The notes: a model not told the origin generated them from the letters alone. A stretch of 64,000 nt of DNA from Buxus sempervirens (GCA_947561395.2 OX387189.1:23250329-23314328); one strand, 5' to 3'. Shown: positions 1 through 12,310, counted from the first letter of the stretch. Program-made: numbers and translations.

Positions 1-2
1 TG

Positions 3-973
3 ATGGAAACAGACTGCTACACCCACGTCAGGAGATGCCACTTGTGCCTGATTTATGCAGACAACATCTATGCACCGCCAAACACGTTGTACTCCATGGC
101 GTCACCTTGGACATTTTCAGTATGGGAATTGATATGATAGGACAGATTCGCCTGAAGGCTTCTAATGGACACAAATTCATCTTGGTTGCCATCGATTATT
201 TTACAAAGTGGGTAGAAGCCATGTCTTTTATGGATGTGAAGAAGTCTCATGTGTTGAAGTTCATCAGAAACAACATCGTTTGCCGTTACGGCGTGCCAGA
301 GGCTATCATCACTGATAATGCAAAGAATTTGAACAATAAAGACATGGACAAGATGTGTGAAGATCTAATGATCAGACATTTGAATTCTACTGCTTTCCGA
401 CCTAAGATGAATTGAGAAGTAGATGCCGCTAACAAGAATCTGGAGAAGATACTAGAGAAAATGGAGATTTCCTATAGAGATTGGCATGAGAAGTTGCCTT
501 CTGCGCTGCACGCGTATCAAACATCAATCAAGACTTCGACTGGGGCAACTCCCTTCTCCCTTGTGTATGGAATGGAAGCTGTTCTCCCTATTGAAGAACA
601 TATTCCTTCGCTAAGAATTCAGAAGGAAGCCGAGATAAATGATATTGAATGGGAGCAATCCAGATTTGACCAACTTCAGCTGTTGGATGAGAAAATGATA
701 AAGGCATTATGTCATAGCCAACTCTATCAACAAAGAGTGGCACGAGCCTACAATAAGAAAGTCAAGCCATGTCACTTCAAGGTGGGAGATCTAGTACTCA
801 AAAGGATTTTTCCCCACCAAGAGGACAACAGAGGAAAATTCAAGCCAAATTACGAAGGGCCATTCGTAGTTCATAAGGTTCTATCTAGGGGAGCATTGAT
901 CTTACAAGAGATGGACGGTGCCATTTTTTCTGAGCCAATAAATGTAGATGCAGTCAAATTATACTATGCTTGA
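3..973 (+). pseudogene. Integrase (3' end of pol) of Tat-1, broken
   Basis: Retroviral-type integrase, the enzyme that joins element cDNA to host DNA. The frame from position 3 has the end of the zinc-binding domain (a CxxC, RRCHLC). The core follows with first Asp in GIDMIG, then DYFTKWVEA and second Asp in IITDNAKN. After it comes the region where the catalytic Glu is expected, then a long C-terminal domain ending in DAVKLYYA. Three lesions are visible: a one-base frameshift near 123-127, a TGA at 413-415 where the family has Gly, and Asp in place of the usual catalytic Glu shortly after that stop. The family identity is secure; the enzyme cannot be active. Confidence 0.9.
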
Positions 974-2910
974 GATCATTCTAATTGAGAAAATGAAGAG
1001 AGGCCATCTTTGACCTTTCCTTTAAACAGTAAATCTCCCCAATAAAACCCTAAAATTCTTTCACCCTAGTGAACCCTTTTGAGCCTTAAATAAAGCTTCT
1101 TTCAAACCCACACATGTGTTCTACTCAGTAAACTGGGGCATTTCAAAAAAAAAAAGTTAGACTGGGGCAAAGTTTGCCCAACAGAAGCAAAACTGGGGCA
1201 AACATTTTCCAATAAAGAAAAAAAAATATGTAAGCCCCAAAAGGAATAAAAGGGTAGATCGTTGTTGAGAACCCAATTAATCAAGCCTTTTGAGCCATCT
1301 ACTTTCTTTTCATAACCTGAAACCCTGCCTACATTTCGTCCTATTCTCAAGACCTCTCAGATCCCAAAAGGAATGATCTTGCCATAGGTCTACACTTGTT
1401 GATAATGACGGAACCCATGGCACTCAAAGAAACCAAACACATTAGAAAAAATTGGGGGGGGGGGGGGCGCCAAAAAGAGCAGAAAGAACAGCACAATGAG
1501 AACAAAGCAAATCAGTAAATGAGTCTGATAGGTCCAAAATGAATTGAACAGAAACTGAAGGGTTAGGACTAGCAAAATGTGTCTGAGTCAAAGCTTCACT
1601 GGCCCATGATGACAATGATACTAAAAATGCCAAGTATACCAAGTCCCGTTTGACCTTTGGGGCCGATCTTTTAAGACTGAAAGCACTTACACACACAGAC
1701 ACGTTTGCCATGCTTTGTTTATTTCAGCTTCTACCTTTTGAACTTATTTTTGAATTGTGCCATTAGCCTTAGCTGATGGGTTCATAACCTGATGAAGGCC
1801 GCCCACTTCTGCAATGGACCATGCTCAAAAAAAATAAAATAAAATATAAAAAATTTTTTTTACTTCCTAATAAACAAGGACTAATTGATCTTCTTTTTCT
1901 TTCTCTCAGGAGCAAACAAGCAAAGGGAAAGAGAAGCAAACAAGGAGAATCCGCCACAAAGAAGATGCGTACACTCAAAGGACACACGAGCTTCTCATCC
2001 AAGACCCCGCCAGAGAATGCTGAAAAGAAAGCAAGAGAGGCGATACCTTCCTCTACAAATCTCCAGTGGAGTTTCCTCATCGAGGGGAAATGTTACCCAA
2101 TAGAAGAAGAGTACCAATTGAGGGAGAGACATTGTCAGGACATGAGAACCTTAAATAGGCGAAAGAACAGTGCCATTCTACATAGAGACACACTGGGGGA
2201 AACAGAATGACATATGAGAAGGCTCTCATAAAATTACCAGAAGAGTTTTCCTTTAAAAGGGAGTCTTACAAATCCCCAATGGAGAATCATCAAGGACAAT
2301 AAAGCTCAGGCAAGCTCAAGAAAAAGAGGAGAAGACGTGTTTTGAAGATTTAAAGGGCAGAAAAGGCCAACATGTAATTTTCATTTTCCCACTTTTGTAT
2401 CATAGGATTTGAACCAAGATTCAAATTTCCTCAGTGTGCTGGGCAACAGTGACTCTTAAACCCTTTAGAAGCCAAATAGAGTTAAGGGGTAGTGCACCTA
2501 CATGGGGGATAAAGAACTTCAAACTTAAAAATAAAAAAATAATAAATAAATAAAATAAAATAAATGAATGAAAAGATAAAAGAAGAAGTCAAAAGTCAAT
2601 GGAACAAACAAGAGGAAAAGAACATTGTTGAAGCACTTTCGCATCAACGCCGAAACAAGTCGGTGAGTCTAAATCCAACCCATCATTCTCAACTTAAACT
2701 AAAAAAAGGGAACAATTCTAAATGCCCAATGGCAAGGAAATTCCCCAAAACTTGGAAGTAAGTCAAAGCAACATGAAGCTTGCATCGGCACTTCCACATT
2801 TTTTTTGAAAACATTAAAGGACCTGACTCATCGGTTATGCCGACAGAAATGCAAAGTGCAAAAATAGGGTTTTTTTATTTTTTGTCATTCATCACCAAAG
2901 TGACTCTGAC
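974..2910 (+). other. Non-coding 3' region of Tat-1
   Basis: About 1.9 kb between the integrase stop and the polypurine tract. Such long spacers are usual in Tat/Ogre elements. Several copies of CTGGGGCA lie at 1130-1200, one of them inside the palindrome GGGCAAA-G-TTTGCCC at about 1166-1180. There is a G homopolymer of about 14 at 1454-1467. A 129-codon frame at 1821-2210 has no recognisable domain and I do not call it a gene. Confidence 0.6.
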
Positions 2911-2923
2911 AAAGAGGGGCAGC
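2911..2923 (+). promoter_or_regulatory. Polypurine tract of Tat-1
   Basis: AAAGAGGGGCAGC lies immediately before the LTR start TGTCAACACC. This is the expected plus-strand DNA primer site of an LTR element. Confidence 0.8.
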
Positions 2924-3174
2924 TGTCAACACCCCATTTTTGCACTATAGAATTGCCCAAGAAGCATACCTTAAACTGACATATATGTGGGCACGTAAAT
3001 CGAGGTTTTTATAGTGGACTCATCTTTTTGAAATAACAAGTTCATAATAAAGAGAATTCTGAGCCGATTCCAATACACCAAACCGTGCTCAAATCGGATC
3101 TCAAACGACTAAGTTATGGATAAAAGAAGTAAAGGGTAGTTTAGGGATTTCTGATGAAACCAGAATTTGGTGCC

Positions 3175-3212
3175 ACATGGCAGCCACATGTACGCCATGG
3201 TGGCTGCCATGT
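3175..3212 (+). repeat. Hairpin in Tat-1 LTR, 13-bp perfect stem
   Basis: Arms ACATGGCAGCCAC (3175-3187) and GTGGCTGCCATGT (3200-3212) pair perfectly around a 12-nt loop. The short outer arms TTGGT and ACCAA can extend the structure. Confidence 0.85.
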
Positions 3213-3361
3213 AACCAATGATTAATTAAAGATTTTTGGGTTCTTTTAGTAAATAAGTTTCCTAATGGGGTTTGTTATGCAAATAAATAAAAAGTTTAAT
3301 AACAAAGTTAATAAAAGTTTTGAGATTAAATGAAAATAAAAAAAAATATAAACAAAGAGAA

Positions 3362-3389
3362 ATGAGTTGGACGAATTGGTCCAACTCAT
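3362..3389 (+). repeat. Hairpin in Tat-1 LTR, 11-bp perfect stem
   Basis: Arms ATGAGTTGGAC (3362-3372) and GTCCAACTCAT (3379-3389) pair perfectly around the 6-nt loop GAATTG. It lies just upstream of the TATAAAA at 3417. Confidence 0.85.
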
Positions 3390-4117
3390 ATTCTATTGAG
3401 ATATTGAGACTAAGCTTATAAAAAATATAAGCCTAAAAAATATGGGACAAAATAGACTTTGACCAAACCTAAATGAATGATGGTTTTTAAGAAAGGAGTT
3501 AGGAGTTTAGGTGTTTAAGAGAGGAAGAGGAAAAGTTAAGGAAAGGAGAGGTTTAAGAGAGGAAGAGGAGGAGTTAGGAGTTTAGGTGTTTAAGAGGAGA
3601 AGTTAAGGAAATGAGAGGTTTAAGAGAGGAAGAGGAGGAGATCTAAGGAAGAGAGTTCTTTTATAATAAAAAAAAGCAAGGAGGGAAGTGAAAAAAAGAG
3701 GTGGAAGGAGTTTGTCCAGAGTTGAACTCACCAGCTTCCAGGAAATCGATCCCGTACAAGGTTCCATTTTCTTCAATCTTTGTTTGTTGTTCTTTAATTA
3801 AGTATTTTATAAGTGTTGTGAGTATATCTATGATTGTTCATGAAATATAATCCAAAGCATATATTTCTGTTCGGCCATGGTTGAACCTGTAAATTTTTTA
3901 CTTGTTGAATTTTCAATAAAAAAAAGTGTTAATTGAATAAAGGAAAGTGCACATGTGATCAAGAAATTGCTGAATTGTGATTAGCATGGTTTATTTAATT
4001 TCTTAATTTTGCTTGTGTTTAAGAATTAGACAAGAATTTAGAGAAGGAAATGAATTGAAAGAGAAGGTATATGGGGGATTGGCTTAGCCATTTCGACTGA
4101 GCCTGATTCATGGAGTT

Positions 4118-4160
4118 GAACAGCCGTAGGTGGCTGTTGGACAGTCACCAGCGGCTGTTC
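4118..4160 (+). repeat. Nested hairpin in Tat-1 LTR
   Basis: Outer arms GAACAGCCG (4118-4126) and CGGCTGTTC (4152-4160). An alternative inner pairing CAGCC/GGCTG lies at 4121-4136, so two mutually exclusive folds are possible. Confidence 0.7.
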
Positions 4161-5160
4161 TTAAAGCTTTTGATTTTTTTCCTTTTGTTTGAGAGTTGAA
4201 AAGAAATGGAGAAAGATTAGAGTGAAATAAAAAGGGAGGGGTTAAAAGATTGAAAAGCAAAAAAAAAAAAAAAAAAGCAAAGAAAAATTCTGTTGGATGA
4301 ATGGTTTTGGGGGTGGAGTTTTGAAATTTTGATGAACTGTTGTGCCTAATTTGTTAATCTGAAAAGTTATGGGATTTAAATAAAAGACTTATTTTATTTC
4401 ATGTTTTACCCTTTTCTTTAGAACCTTTTGTTTTAAATAACCCCTAGGCCTTCATTTATTCTTTCTTTTTAAAACTAATACCGACATACGTAATTATAAC
4501 AATCAGATTTTTTTTGTTTTCTTAATTTTTTAGATAATATGTCTAACATACTTATTCTTTTTATTTCTTAATTCTTTTTTTAATCATATGTTTAAACATT
4601 TGTAACTTTTATTAATTTCTCATGATAATTCTCCCTTTCTGCATATCCTTAAAAATAAGAAGAAAAAAATATGAAGGCCTAAGAAATTATCATAATAGAA
4701 AAGAAAGAAAGAATAAGAAAAGGCATAAGAAAGCAAATATATATATATATATATATATGATTGAGTTTTTTAACACATGCTTGCTGCAAATAAATTATCA
4801 TAAAAAAAAGGCATAAGAAAGCAATAAAAAAATAAAATGATGTGGCTAGGTTAAATAAATAAATATGTTTTTTAAGTAACCAAGTACATTGCTCCATGTT
4901 GTATCATAAATAGTTTTTTTTTGACATATGTATTATATTTTGTATAGGATGTAGCATAGCAACCCCCATTCCTCCAATGTTTGTTCACATGTGATCATAA
5001 AAAAATAAATAATAGTAAAACAACTAATTTAAGGGAACCCATTTCGGTGGGGCAACCTATGGTGTTCAAGGACTTCCCTGAGTTGTAATCAGGTCACTTA
5101 TCCAGAATCACTGGTGCAGACCAAAAATCAACAAGGTGTCTACTGCACTATTTCAGGTAG

Positions 5161-5170
5161 TGGCGACTCC
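5161..5170 (+). other. PBS-like motif inside the LTR
   Basis: TGGCGACTCC, complementary to the GGAGTCGCCA 3' end of a plant tRNA-Arg as I remember it, sits inside the LTR instead of after it. Equivalent sites occur near the 3' ends of S1, S9, S10 and the Tat-E LTR. Confidence 0.6.
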
Positions 5171-5221
5171 ATAAAACATTGTAACACGGTTTTACCGCGC
5201 GCCTAAGGTACGCACACCTCC

Positions 5222-5976
5222 ATATAGCTCAGTGGAGCCAATCTGTGGCTTAGTACGTGGTGAGGTTTACGAAGTTGTCGAGGTTCGCTCTGCACATTCT
5301 CGACACGGAGGGCAAGAAGAATCGACACTTCGAGAGAGACCTTAGACAGGACATCAGGGACAGAGTAGAGGTGTTCCTGAGCAGTAGTTTCTCTAAATCT
5401 GTAAGGAGAGCTATGGTGGTTGAGATGACACAGTCCTAGGGAGCCGAGGAGGCGAGAGCATAGAGGGTGCCGCCTAGGCCAGCACAGGGAGAGAGGAGAT
5501 ATCCCGGGAGGGATAGCAGGCAGAGATATGTGCCTGATGATCCGAGGAGACCCAGTGGAGGGGTCCAGGCCAGTGGGGGACCAAGCCAGAGGGTTATTAG
5601 TGCCAGTTACTAGAGATGCGGCAGATTTCACATGCCCGGGCAGTGTTTTGCACCGGTAGGAGGATGCTATCGTTGTGACCAGCATGGTCACCGGATTCAT
5701 GAGTGCCTGCATCCTTCCACCTATTAGTCGCTCCAGAGCAGACCATTCCAAGCGACTGAGGCACCACCTGTTACAACCCCACCTAGGAATCAGAGGCCAC
5801 ATCCATACGGAGGAGGTCATGGAGGCCCAAGGCAGCAGGGTAGGCCTATGGATAGAGGTGGACCACGGCAGGCAGAGTAAAGGTCATAGCTTGCACCACT
5901 GCAGCCATAGCCTCTACAGGCCAGAGCCTTTGCAATTGCCCCACCCATTTAGCCCAGGCCAAACGCACTGGCAATT
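5222..5976 (+). pseudogene. gag fragment of element A
   Basis: Reads like the C-terminal half of a Tekay Gag capsid: an FTKLSRFA segment, then RHFERDLRQDIRDRVEVF. The codon after SVA is TAG (5251-5253) where Gln is expected. Further on is a zinc knuckle of pattern C-x2-C-x4-H-x4-C (CYRCDQHGHRIHEC, about 5670-5711), preceded by a degenerate one. Several stops and frame changes lie between. Gag would form the virus-like particle and bind the RNA; this copy cannot. Confidence 0.75.
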
Positions 5977-8030
5977 GTGGGAGGTACTATATTTATTTCT
6001 GGTCATTCTGCCATGAGCTTATTTGATTCGGGAGCTACACATTCATTTATTACGCCTGATTGTGCATGCCATATTGGGTTAATACCTTCCTACCTAGAGT
6101 CTGTTTTATCTATTTATACACCTTTGGATGAGACTAGTGAGGTGGAAACAATCTATAGGGACTGTATGATTAGATTAGGCAAGATGGAGTTGCCTGGAGA
6201 CTTTATTAGTCTGAATTTTAGTGGATATGACGTGATATTGGGCATGGACTGGTTGTCAAGACACCATGTGATTATTGACTGTCATAATAAGTTAATCACA
6301 GTTAGTAAACCGGATAGTCCAATCCATTGCTTCATAAGTCAAGGGTTGAATACCCGCATCAGTTTGGTTGCTTCAGTAGAAGTAGAACCAATGAAGGGCA
6401 AGGAGATGAGTATTGAAGAAGTGCCGGTAGTCCGTGAGTTCATAGAGGTATTTCTGGATGATCTACTTGGGTTGCCACCCAAGATCCAACTTGTGCCTGG
6501 CACACATCCTATTTCCAAACAACCCTATAGGATGTCCAGACCTGAGTATGATGAGTTGAAGATACAGATTGATGATTTGTTAACAAAGGGGTTTATTAGG
6601 CACAGTGCATCGCCTTGGGGTGCACCGATGTTATTTATACAGAAGAAGGATGGAAGTATGAGATTATGTATAGATTACCGACAGCTAAATCAAGTGACTA
6701 TCAAGAACAAGTATCTGTTGCCAAGGATAGATGGTCTTTTTGATCAGTTGAAAGGAGCCTCCTGGTTTTCTAAGATAGACCTGAGATCAGGTTATCACCA
6801 GTTGAGAGTAGCTCCAGATGATGTAGAGAAGACAATGTTTCATATGAGATATGGCCACTTTGAGTTTTTGGTGATGCCGTTTGGGTTGACGAATGCCCCG
6901 GCAGTCTTTATGGACTTGATGAACTGAATATTCCACGAGTACTTGGACCACTTTGTGGTTGTCTTCGTAGATGATATCTTGGTCTATTCGAGGACGAGGG
7001 AAGAGCATGAAGGTCATCTTAAGGTGGTATTGTACACTTTACGTAGCCACCAGTTGTATGCCAAGTTTAGCAAGTGCCAATTCTGGTTGAAGCAAATCTC
7101 CTTCCTTGGGCACATCATATATTGAGAGGGCATATCAGTGGATCCATCCAAGGTAAAGGCAGTAGCAAACTGCCCTAGACCTACCACTGTTTCAAAGATC
7201 CGCAGCTTCTTAGGAATGGCTGGGTATTACCGTAGATTCATTGAGGGGTTTTCTTAGATTGCCACCCCATTATCCAATTTAACCAAGAAGACTGTGATTT
7301 TTCAATGGGATAAAAAGTGTGAAAATAGTTTCCAAGAGCTAAAAAGCAGGTTGACATTAGCCCTAGTTTTGATTATTCTAGCTGTGAATGAGGGTTTTGC
7401 AGTGGCATCGGACTAGGCTGTGTATTGATACAGAGTGGTAGGGTAGTGGCATATGCTTCATGACTATTGAGGCCACATGAACGTAATTACCCTATGCACG
7501 ACCTTGAGCTTGTAGCCATCATGTTTGCCTTGAAGATTTGGCGACACTACCTCTTTGGCACACAATTTGTGATATACTCAGATCACAAAAGCCTAAGGTA
7601 TACCTTCTCTCAAAGAAATTTGAATATGAGACAAAGAAGGTGGTTAGACCTGTTGAAAGACTATAGATTTGATATTCAGTATCACCCCGGGGAAAGCTAA
7701 TGTGGTAGTGGATGCACTGAGTCGCAATGGAGTTTCAAATGAGTCCATTGCCACCCTAGCATCATTTGTGGCTAGCCAGTGCAGTCTTGTAGCTACAATT
7801 AGAGATTGGCCTGGAGAGTTCCAACTCTTTAGTCAGGGTGTGAGTATGGCTAGTATGCAGAGGATCAAAGAGAGATAGTTATCAGATCCTGAATTGCAGA
7901 AAACAAGGGAGTTGATGAGTAGAGGTTCAGAGAAGGCCAAGGACATTAGTATCAGTGAGGACATGTTGAGATTCAGGGGTAGAATCTGTGTACCCAATGA
8001 TGATATCAAGAGGGTAATCCTGGAGGAAGG
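5977..8030 (+). pseudogene. Protease, reverse transcriptase and RNase H of element A
   Basis: Domains in order: aspartic protease with [10 protein letters not shown] (about 6018-6047); RT with LCIDYRQLN and the active site FVDD (about 6964-6975, the YxDD motif with Phe); and RNase H with SDHKSL near 7580 and VDALSRNG near 7707. The linker to integrase ends at FRGRICVPND...LEEG, where S1 is inserted. Breaks include TGA at 6925 (expected Arg), TGA at 7123, further stops near 7255 and 7417, and a frame change near 7690. Several stops look like CGA to TGA changes, as expected from deamination of methylated cytosine. Confidence 0.9.
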
Positions 8031-9178
8031 TGTAAGCACCTCAATTTTGCGCTCCCGGAAGAGTCGGAAATGCAAACCCTAGTTGGAAAGTCAAACCCTA
8101 GGGGGGAAAAGTTGACTTTTTGATCAAGTGATAATTGGCCACCTTGCTTTATCTCAATGGATATAGAATCCAAACACAGTTCCAATGCAACTGAGTATGC
8201 TGGAATCGGAGTCCGAATGAAGGATCTGCAAGCCGGTCAAACTTGAGGGGGAGCAGAAATTGACTTTCTGCTAAACCCCAAACCAAGTGCTTAGCCCTAT
8301 GCCAATGGATAGAGGGCTCTGATAGGGTTCTAACGCAACTGAGTTTGTGTACCGCCCCAGATCCGGGTTTGCCCTATCACAACACAAACCCGTACCCGAG
8401 ACCTACTTATGGGCCCAAAAGAACCTGATAAGCATAATTGATGTGGGCAATTACAATGTAATCATCAGAGTGCATAAGATAAAGAAGCATGGAATTTAAA
8501 ATTTTCCATATAATAAAAGGGCATCTGTGTAATAACTCCAAAATACAACATTTAGGTATACAAAAGGCTACTAAGATCTATCCATCACTGCCTCTCACAT
8601 GAGCATTCATATACAAGAATGATAATTTAAAGATAACTCCCACATCTACAAATCCAAAAAGAATAATTACATTCCCATTGATAGTTTCTAGGAACTAAAT
8701 ACAATAACATAAAGAGAACCCCTACTACGGATAGTAAAAGTCCTCGAGCCTGTGCTCAAGCTCACCCTCAATAGCTGCCCCAATACGTGGCTCACCAAAC
8801 GGATCTGAAAACAAATCCGGTAAAACAAAACGTGTGAGACTTAAAATCCCAGCAAGTAGCAAACATGCATGAATGGTAGCAGTTAATACAATTCACATAA
8901 TATCATGATTGGAATAGTTTAGGCAATTTATATAACATCATGAGTAGAGGCAGTTTATGCGATTCATATTCTCAAGTCAAGCATCTAAATAATATAACCC
9001 ATAAAAATTAGCTAACAAACCTGGTAGGACTGATAATGTAAGTCAAACCTGTAGAGCTCACGATGTAGGACAAACCTTTATCAGCAGTTACTAGAACCAA
9101 TATCACATCCCACAAACCAAGATATAGTACTAAATTCACAAACCAAGTGGAATTCCCCATGCACTACCATTTAACCAA

Positions 9179-9285
9179 GGCCAAGTGAGATCTACACCGT
9201 CACTGGCATTCAAAAAAGGGGCAAGTGAGATCTACACCGTCACTGCCAACCAACCACGACCAAGTGAGATCTACACCGTCACTTA
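9179..9285 (-). repeat. Three-unit hairpin array with loop CGGTGTAGATC in S2
   Basis: Three units in about 107 bp. Read on the minus strand each is AGTGA - CGGTGTAGATC - TCACT with an extra T on the 3' arm. The outer pairs differ but stay complementary: GCC with GGC in one unit, GGC with GCC in the next. The third unit has only AAGTGA/TCACTT. Confidence 0.7.
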
Positions 9286-10632
9286 AATCACATAGAAGAA
9301 GCTCATCACAACTTTACCAAATCAAATTAATATTCCCAATGCGTAAGAACTAACCAACAAGCAATTCACAGTAAAACACATACCCCTTAAGGTCCACAAA
9401 TTACGCATTTAAGAAGTGGAATAATCTTAGGATCCCCAATAAAGTCACCATACCAAAAATCAACGGATTCCGAGACAACAAGTTTCGGACCTCAAAAATA
9501 TTCTAAGTATGGATAAAAACGTTGACTTTTCGGTATTGAATTTTTCTAAACAAATCTACAAGGAGTTTGGGGCTCAAATTCTGGTTGTAGTCTATTGGAG
9601 GGTATACAAATCATCTAGAATTTTTTGGGCTTCCGAATCACTCATTTGGATATCAAACTCAAAAAGTGGCCATTTTTGAAAATCGGGAAAACTGAAAATT
9701 TAGGCACAAACTGAAAAGCTGACTTTTTATTGGTTGGGAATTGGGCCTTGGGAGTATTTTTATTAGTTCCAAATGGGGGGGTAAAACCTTATTTATATGT
9801 AAAGACTTAAGTAAATGGAGCAATAAATACCTTATTTACATGTAAATGGGGACGTGCGCACGCTGAGGTATTACACAAGGCAACGCTCGCGTGTTAAAGG
9901 TGGACGTTCGCGCGCTAAGGTTTAAACCTTCCTGACGTGCGCGCGCTCCCTTTGAGCATTCGCACGCTAAGACTCTGGATTAATCGCCCAGGTTAATCCT
10001 GAGCCGCGATTTGAATAACAGAGGCTGGGTTTTTAGGGTTTTGGCTCAGGATTAATCGCCAAGTTTCATGATTAATTGCCACCTCGGGTTTTCTACTATT
10101 TTTGACTATTTTCAACTCAAAACTCATACCAACCCTATCCAACCTTCTCAATACCAAATGTGATGATTCCAAAACATCCCAACATACTCAAAAACCCTTC
10201 CCAACATAGGAATCCATACCAAATCCTCATGAACATGAATCCAACATATAAAGTATCATTCAATATACCCATCTCAAACCCTAACCAGAAATATAAAAAA
10301 TAGAGGTTGCAAATCCATGGCAAATCGATAGAAAACTAAACAAGATAGTTAGATAAAACAAACCCTACGAATTATTTTGAAGCAAAACCCTACATGCAAA
10401 TGATTCTTCAGTTTATCAAAACCCTAAGATAGAGAAATACGAAAATCCAATAAATTCATTTTAGTTGAAGGGTTTGCTACTTACTTGTTTAATGGAGAAG
10501 CACAACTTCCCTTCAAGCTTTCTTCTTCTTCTCCAAGCCTTCAAGCAAGCTCCCACAACTTTCTCTCTTGTTCCATACGTCCAAGACAAGAGGAAGTGTT
10601 CTCAAAATACTTAGAATTGAAATTAGGGCATC

Positions 10633-10640
10633 CTTTTATA
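10633..10640 (-). promoter_or_regulatory. TATA box of S2
   Basis: TATAAAAG on the minus strand inside S2, upstream of its 9.2-kb hairpin array in the direction of transcription. Inferred as the LTR promoter. Confidence 0.5.
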
Positions 10641-10689
10641 TGCCCAAGTTTTGGGTCTTTCAAATCTGCCGCTAAATAGGGCTTTTATT

Positions 10690-11195
10690 CAACTAAAACC
10701 CTTAGGGTGTACTTAAGGCATACCAGGGGGTACCTTAGTGTTATTCGAGGGGGTACCTTGGTGTTAAGCTGAGGGTACCTTAGTGTTATTTGAGGAATAC
10801 CTTAGTGTATCAAGGGGGATTTGCCTTAGTTACTCAAGAGGTGATACTTTAGGTAAACTTCAAGGGTACCATAGTTATACAAGAGGGGGGGGGGGGGTAC
10901 CTTGATTATTGAAAGGTGTACCTTAGTTATACAAGGGTGTACCTTTAGGTAATACAAGGAGGTATACCCTAGGTTATGGAATGGGTGTACCTTAGTAATA
11001 TAAGAGGGTACTCTAATTATACAAAGGGGGGTCCCCTAGCTGTATAAGGGGGGTGTACCTTAGGTATTCAAGGGGTACATTAGCTAAAACAGTGGGGGGT
11101 ACCTTAGCTATAGAAGGGATGTACCTTAGGTGTATGAGATAAGTACCTTAGTTATACAAGGGGCTATACCTTAGGGTAAACAGGGGGTTACCTTA
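10690..11195 (-). repeat. GGTACCTTAGG minisatellite, part 1 (in S2)
   Basis: Degenerate tandem repeat of about 20-27 bp around the palindromic core TACCT-T-AGGTA, separated by G-runs. One spacer has a run of about 13 G at about 10886. The array is cut here by S3 and resumes at 14273. Confidence 0.85.
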
Positions 11196-11489
11196 CTTAT
11201 TGTAAAATCCCGAATTTTAATAACATTAAAATTTAGGATTTTATGCTTTTAAAACTTATTTAATTAATGAAGAACTTTAGAAACAGAGAAAAGGAAATTA
11301 ATTAGAGTTAATTTCAAAAATCTGAATAGGATGAATTATTTAAAATGGGAAAATTTTATTTATTTGGGGAAGATGTTGGTGTAGGTTATCTGTGGAGTGG
11401 CAGTTACCTGATCGCACACTCAGATGAGTTGAATAGGTAGGAATCTTGGTGGGCAAGCATTGCACCAAATCAAGTGTATATAAGGTAAG

Positions 11490-11497
11490 TATAAATA
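11490..11497 (+). promoter_or_regulatory. TATA box of S3
   Basis: TATAAATA 290 bp into the LTR, preceded by a second weaker TATA-like site. Transcription from here would place every hairpin array of S3 in the RNA leader. Confidence 0.6.
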
Positions 11498-12060
11498 CCT
11501 AGCGAGTTAATTAGGGTTTTCTTTTCATTTGCGGATAGTTTGAGTTGAAAGGTTGCGGCTGCGGTTTCGTTTAGGGCTCTTCGAGAGAAGGAGCAGGAGA
11601 AGTGCTGTGGGAGAGTCGAGGTGGAGAAGATTTACGGTCAGTGAGTTTCGCGGATCAGAAGTCGGAGGAGTCTTTCCCTCGCGAGCGAACCTCTGTTCGA
11701 CTAGAGCAAGCCGACGGCCGATCGGGTTCGGGGTTTTCTGGGTTTCTCGTTTCCAGGACTTGGGAGCATCGAAAGGTGAGTGGCATTGTTTTACAACCGA
11801 GGTTTCGGATCTATTCATATATTTGTTGATTGATTTCATTGTGTTGATTGCATTGATTGAGGTTTTCTCGGTGTTCTAGGCAACAACAGTTACGGAGGGT
11901 TTTGTACAGTGAAATTGGGGAAAATTGGGAAATCATGTAGATTAAATCCAAATTAGGTTTGGATGTATCCTGGGAGTATTAGGAGGCTATATAAGTGGTT
12001 ACAGACTGAGAAATTCCAGCCAGAGTTGGATTTCTGGGATTAACAGATACCTGGGAATCG

Positions 12061-12310
12061 AAGTGGGTTACCGCCTACCTGGCACTTACCTGGCGCCCAC
12101 CTAGGAGGTGAGCGCCAAGAAAAGAAGACCCGGCGCCGAGCTAGCGCCCACCCCGCGCCTACCTCAAATTCGAGCGCCTTTCTCCCGCTCTTCTCGCGCC
12201 CGTCTGGCGCCTAGCTCGCGCCCACCCGACCACGAGTGAGTGCCAGCCTCATTTTAATGAAAGGAGCCACCGCCCACTTGGCGCGTACCTAAGGAAGTGA
12301 GCGCCTAGTC
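12061..12310 (+). repeat. GC-rich hairpin cluster in S3
   Basis: Repeated words such as GCGCC and CACCT form inverted repeats. The best is TGGCGCCCACCT (12091-12102) with AGGTGAGCGCCA (12106-12117), 11 of 12 pairs and a 3-nt loop. Corresponding clusters lie in S4, S5 and S8. Confidence 0.7.

Larger units (their letters stand above)
1..5216 (+). mobile_element. Tat-1: 3' part of a Tat/Ogre-like Ty3/gypsy element
   Basis: The window opens inside the integrase of a + strand Tat/Ogre-like element. It then shows a long non-coding 3' region, a polypurine tract and a 3' LTR ending ...GCACA at 5216. Directly after 5216 the gag frame of element A begins, so Tat-1 is inserted in that gag. The right target-site copy would be CCTCC (5217-5221), but the left copy is outside the window and cannot be checked. 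The protein resembles the integrase expected downstream of the Tat-E pol at the other end of the window, but the two LTRs are different families. Confidence 0.88.
2924..5216 (+). repeat. 3' LTR of Tat-1 (2293 bp)
   Basis: Starts TGTCAACACC after the polypurine tract and ends GTACGCACA before the resumed gag frame of element A. A TATAAAA lies at 3417-3423, a purine-rich stretch at 3480-3660, an A homopolymer at 4260 and an AT microsatellite at about 4737-4758. Three strong inverted repeats are listed separately. A PBS-like TGGCGACTCC lies 55 bp from the 3' end. Confidence 0.85.

Noticed and set aside
1821..2210. 129-codon frame in the 3' region of Tat-1
   Set aside because: No domain or motif recognised, and an alternative frame overlaps it. 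It could be an extra ORF as in some Ogre elements, but nothing supports that.
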